Below are positions 5,736 to 6,921 of a stretch of DNA of 6,921 bases, in pieces; position 1 is the first letter of the stretch, and each line of letters starts with the position of its first letter. The position numbers were made by a program, and so were the translations under genes. Source of the stretch: Fidelibacterota bacterium UBA7303. GTDB taxonomy: Bacteria > Fidelibacterota > Marinisomatia > Marinisomatales > UBA1611. The notes below the pieces were generated by a model. It saw nothing but the letters and a program-made list of their open reading frames with translations, made no database searches and was not told where the DNA came from. The stretch lies in NCBI GenBank assembly GCA_002471805.1, contig DKQR01000048.1:442-7362 (forward strand), read 5' to 3'.

Positions 5736-6077
5736 ATGCGTAAAGATGTAGCCATTGAATTAAAGAATAAGGCGGAAAACATCGCCCGGAAATACTCAAA
5801 CACCGAACGGACGCAGAATTTCAACAATGAAACATTTGAAGTATCAGAAATCATTCCGCTATCTGCACAAGTAGCGATGGTCATATTTGAAAAGAATACC
5901 GGAAAAAGGGCAATCGCGCATTTCATTCATGTAAATCATCCGAAAAATCCATTTTGGCAATACTATTTTTTAACATCGGAACATTTCATAAACCTCGATA
6001 TGCTTCAAAAGAAATACGCGGAAATAGAAAAGCATAATTTTGAATTGAACTTTGAACAACAAGGGGAGTTCTTATGA
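5736..6077 (+). CDS. Hypothetical phage early protein
   Basis: This is a 113-residue protein from the ATG at 5736, one base after the previous stop; a GTG at 5715 would add seven residues inside the preceding gene. Neither start has a good SD, so coupling to the upstream stop is likely. The protein begins with a basic helix (RKDVAIELKNKAENIARKY), continues with alternating hydrophobic stretches (EIIPLSAQVAMVIFEKNTGKRAIAHFIHV) that look like beta strands, and then has an aromatic segment (FWQYYFL) and a charged C-terminal helix. No catalytic or metal motif is evident. It resembles a small alpha/beta phage accessory protein, with no family recognised. Its TGA overlaps the next gene's ATG. Confidence 0.7.
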   Translation: MRKDVAIELKNKAENIARKYSNTERTQNFNNETFEVSEIIPLSAQVAMVIFEKNTGKRAIAHFIHVNHPKNPFWQYYFLTSEHFINLDMLQKKYAEIEKHNFELNFEQQGEFL

Positions 6078-6208
6078 TTACAATAGCAACTTGGATAGCA
6101 AATATACTGATATTCGCCATTGCAGCAATATTGTGGATTGTGGCAATATGGTGCAGTATGTTATTGTTATTCACTTTCATAGATAGAATAAAAGGGCAAC
6201 GGAATTAA
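6074..6208 (+). CDS. Short hydrophobic membrane peptide
   Basis: This 44-residue ORF starts in an ATGA overlap with the preceding stop and has an excellent SD, AAGGGGAG at 6061-6068, 5 bases before the ATG. Residues 4-36 are almost entirely hydrophobic (TIATWIANILIFAIAAILW, then IVAIWCSMLLLFTF). That fits one long or two short transmembrane helices with a basic C-terminal tail (DRIKGQRN), probably facing the cytoplasm. The small size and membrane nature are certain from the sequence; the role is not. Position among early genes rather than in the lysis region makes a holin unlikely. A superinfection-exclusion or host-membrane modifier is possible but unsupported. Confidence 0.72.
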   Translation: MITIATWIANILIFAIAAILWIVAIWCSMLLLFTFIDRIKGQRN

Positions 6209-6209
6209 T

Positions 6210-6437
6210 ATGAATAGAGTAGCAACAGCGACAGTAAAATATACAGAAGCAGAAATTCTATTATTAATAAACAGTCTGGAAATGACGATTTCAACAAAAG
6301 TGCCATGTGTTATCAATGGGCAGTGGAAAACACCATACGAGAAACTGCAAAAAGACTTAAAAAGGATTAAGCGGGAATTGATTGACTTCAAACATAAAAA
6401 AAGTCTTGAGCCGGAAAATAAAGATAAAAGTGCCTGA
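6210..6437 (+). CDS. Small hypothetical helical protein
   Basis: This 75-residue protein starts one base after the preceding stop. The N-terminus TATVKYTEAEILLLINSLE begins a helix, an apparent loop holds PCVINGQWKTPYEK, and a long charged helix (about 44-68, KLQKDLKRIKRELIDFKHKK) follows. The YTEAEI...L plus C-terminal lysine/leucine helix pattern is common among unnamed phage early proteins. Its SD is weak (AAAGGG at 6192-6197, about 12 bases upstream), so coupling to the membrane-peptide gene is likely. No metal or catalytic motif is visible; C33 is the only cysteine. Confidence 0.68.
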   Translation: MNRVATATVKYTEAEILLLINSLEMTISTKVPCVINGQWKTPYEKLQKDLKRIKRELIDFKHKKSLEPENKDKSA

Positions 6438-6456
6438 AATACACAGAAGGGGATTT

Positions 6457-6603
6457 ATGTTTGTGGATAAACACGATAAGCAGGTAATGATTAAAGATTT
6501 GGAACAATACCTGAAAAAAGAATATCATTACATACTTAAAGAAATAAGTGATTCTAAATTAAAAAGATTATGGACATTATTGCATGGCAGGCTACCTGAA
6601 TAA
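6457..6603 (+). CDS. Small hypothetical protein with strong ribosome-binding site
   Basis: The frame is open from further upstream (a TTG at 6382), but the ATG at 6457 is preferred. AGAAGGGGAT lies about 5 bases upstream, and this start leaves a short 19-base gap after the previous gene instead of a long overlap. The 48-residue product is basic and helical (MIKDLEQYLKKEYHYILKEI, then SKLKRLWTLLHGRLPE), with regularly spaced leucines and aromatics. No known domain is recognised. It could be a small DNA-binding or host-takeover protein, but nothing in the sequence decides this. Confidence 0.62.
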   Translation: MFVDKHDKQVMIKDLEQYLKKEYHYILKEISDSKLKRLWTLLHGRLPE

Positions 6604-6736
6604 ATTTTACAGACTTACCATTAAAATTAACCTCCCATTCAAGTACGTCAAAAAAAGCACCAGCATTACGCCGGTTACGCCGTTTCATATACCGTGCAGC
6701 ATAAAATTTATCGAAAAGGAGAAAAACAATGGTTGA
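6584..6736 (+). CDS. Possible small overlapping ORF
   Basis: A 50-residue ORF begins at the ATG at 6584 inside the preceding gene (20-base overlap) and ends at a TGA 8 bases inside the next gene. It therefore fills the otherwise empty 125-base gap exactly, as expected of packed phage genes. The product (MAGYLNKFYRLTIKINLPFK, then a threonine/proline-rich part) looks like two or three beta strands and matches no family I know. The SD is weak (ATGGA about 10 bases upstream), so coupling by overlap would be needed. The opposite strand is also open here, so coding status is uncertain. Confidence 0.42.
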   Translation: MAGYLNKFYRLTIKINLPFKYVKKSTSITPVTPFHIPCSIKFIEKEKNNG

Positions 6737-6896
6737 TAAAGATAGAATAACAAAGTACCTGCCCAAGACTGACTTGAATTGGCTAACAAGTGAAGCAGAA
6801 CGGTTAGCGAAAAAAGGGTGGGCAACTTTGATTGTAACCCAATACAGAGAAAGGGGGGGTGAAAAAGTTGAGGCCTATGCACTTTTTAAGGAATAA
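6729..6896 (+). CDS. Small hypothetical phage protein
   Basis: This 55-residue protein has a strong SD, AAAAGGAG (6714-6721), 7 bases before the ATG. It begins with a charged segment and a helix (LNWLTSEAERLAKKGWATLI), then QYRERGGEKVEAYALFKE, suggesting a helix followed by a beta hairpin (strand, GG turn, strand). That compact alpha-beta-beta shape is frequent in unnamed phage early proteins, but I do not recognise a family. It is the last gene in the window. The final 25 bases are A/T-rich with no terminator hairpin, so the operon may continue. Confidence 0.7.
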   Translation: MVDKDRITKYLPKTDLNWLTSEAERLAKKGWATLIVTQYRERGGEKVEAYALFKE

Positions 6897-6921
6897 GAAA
6901 ATAAAAAAAATATTTAAAAGC

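Noticed and set aside
5597..5926. 109-codon minus-strand ORF
   Set aside because: It lies opposite two well-packed plus genes, its product is low in charge and rich in F, L and S as expected of an antisense shadow, and the whole neighbourhood is transcribed rightward.
5986..6391. Two minus-strand ORFs opposite the small early genes
   Set aside because: They cover plus-strand genes joined by ATGA or near-zero spacing, and the products look like antisense of helical proteins.
6554..6766. Minus-strand ORF across the small gap near the right end
   Set aside because: It reads plausibly in part but overlaps two genes with strong plus-strand SDs and lies against the direction of the operon; kept only as a competing frame in a finding.
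6685..6882. Minus-strand ORF opposite the last gene
   Set aside because: The plus gene at 6729 has a strong SD and coherent composition; the minus product is leucine/proline-rich shadow.

Overview
The window reads as a stretch of tailed-phage or prophage DNA. Every convincing gene lies on the + strand, packed with ATGA-type overlaps or short gaps. The recognisable products are phage lysis, recombination and replication proteins. Base composition is moderately AT-rich by eye, and many starts have strong Shine-Dalgarno sites (AAGGAG, AGGAGG), so the host uses SD-dependent initiation. The GH108-type endolysin is a family best known from phages and prophages of Gram-negative bacteria, so a Gram-negative host is a tentative inference. 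No integrase, repressor, structural or packaging gene is visible, so lifestyle and virion type cannot be judged.

Layout. Bases 1-120 hold no assignable gene, only a widely spaced 10-bp inverted repeat and a possible minus-strand start running off the left edge. Bases 121-2557 look like a lysis region. It has two small single-membrane-segment proteins (an XhlA-like coiled-coil protein and a holin-like protein), a zinc-ribbon plus calcineurin-like phosphoesterase, a small coiled-coil protein, and a GH108 muramidase whose start lies 64 bp inside the preceding gene. A 72-bp AT-rich gap (2558-2629) carries a good sigma70-like promoter. It probably separates the lysis genes from an early module.

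The early module (2630-5734) starts with a 66-residue protein that looks like a minimal single histone fold. Next come a YqaJ/lambda-Exo family nuclease with a Cas4/AddB-like set of four cysteines and a Bet (Red-beta type) annealing protein. A winged-helix replication-initiator-like protein and a possible helicase loader or partner follow. The nuclease and annealase would form a two-component single-strand annealing system, and the next two genes probably start replication. Bases 5736-6896 are a run of very small unassigned early genes, one a membrane peptide, mostly overlapping or closely packed.

Most worth following up: the histone-fold-like gene heading the recombination operon, the cysteine-bearing exonuclease, the zinc-ribbon phosphoesterase with an altered metal/catalytic motif, and an A9 run positioned so that a -1 slip would fuse the coiled-coil protein to the endolysin. 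These are readings of the sequence; no database search was possible.
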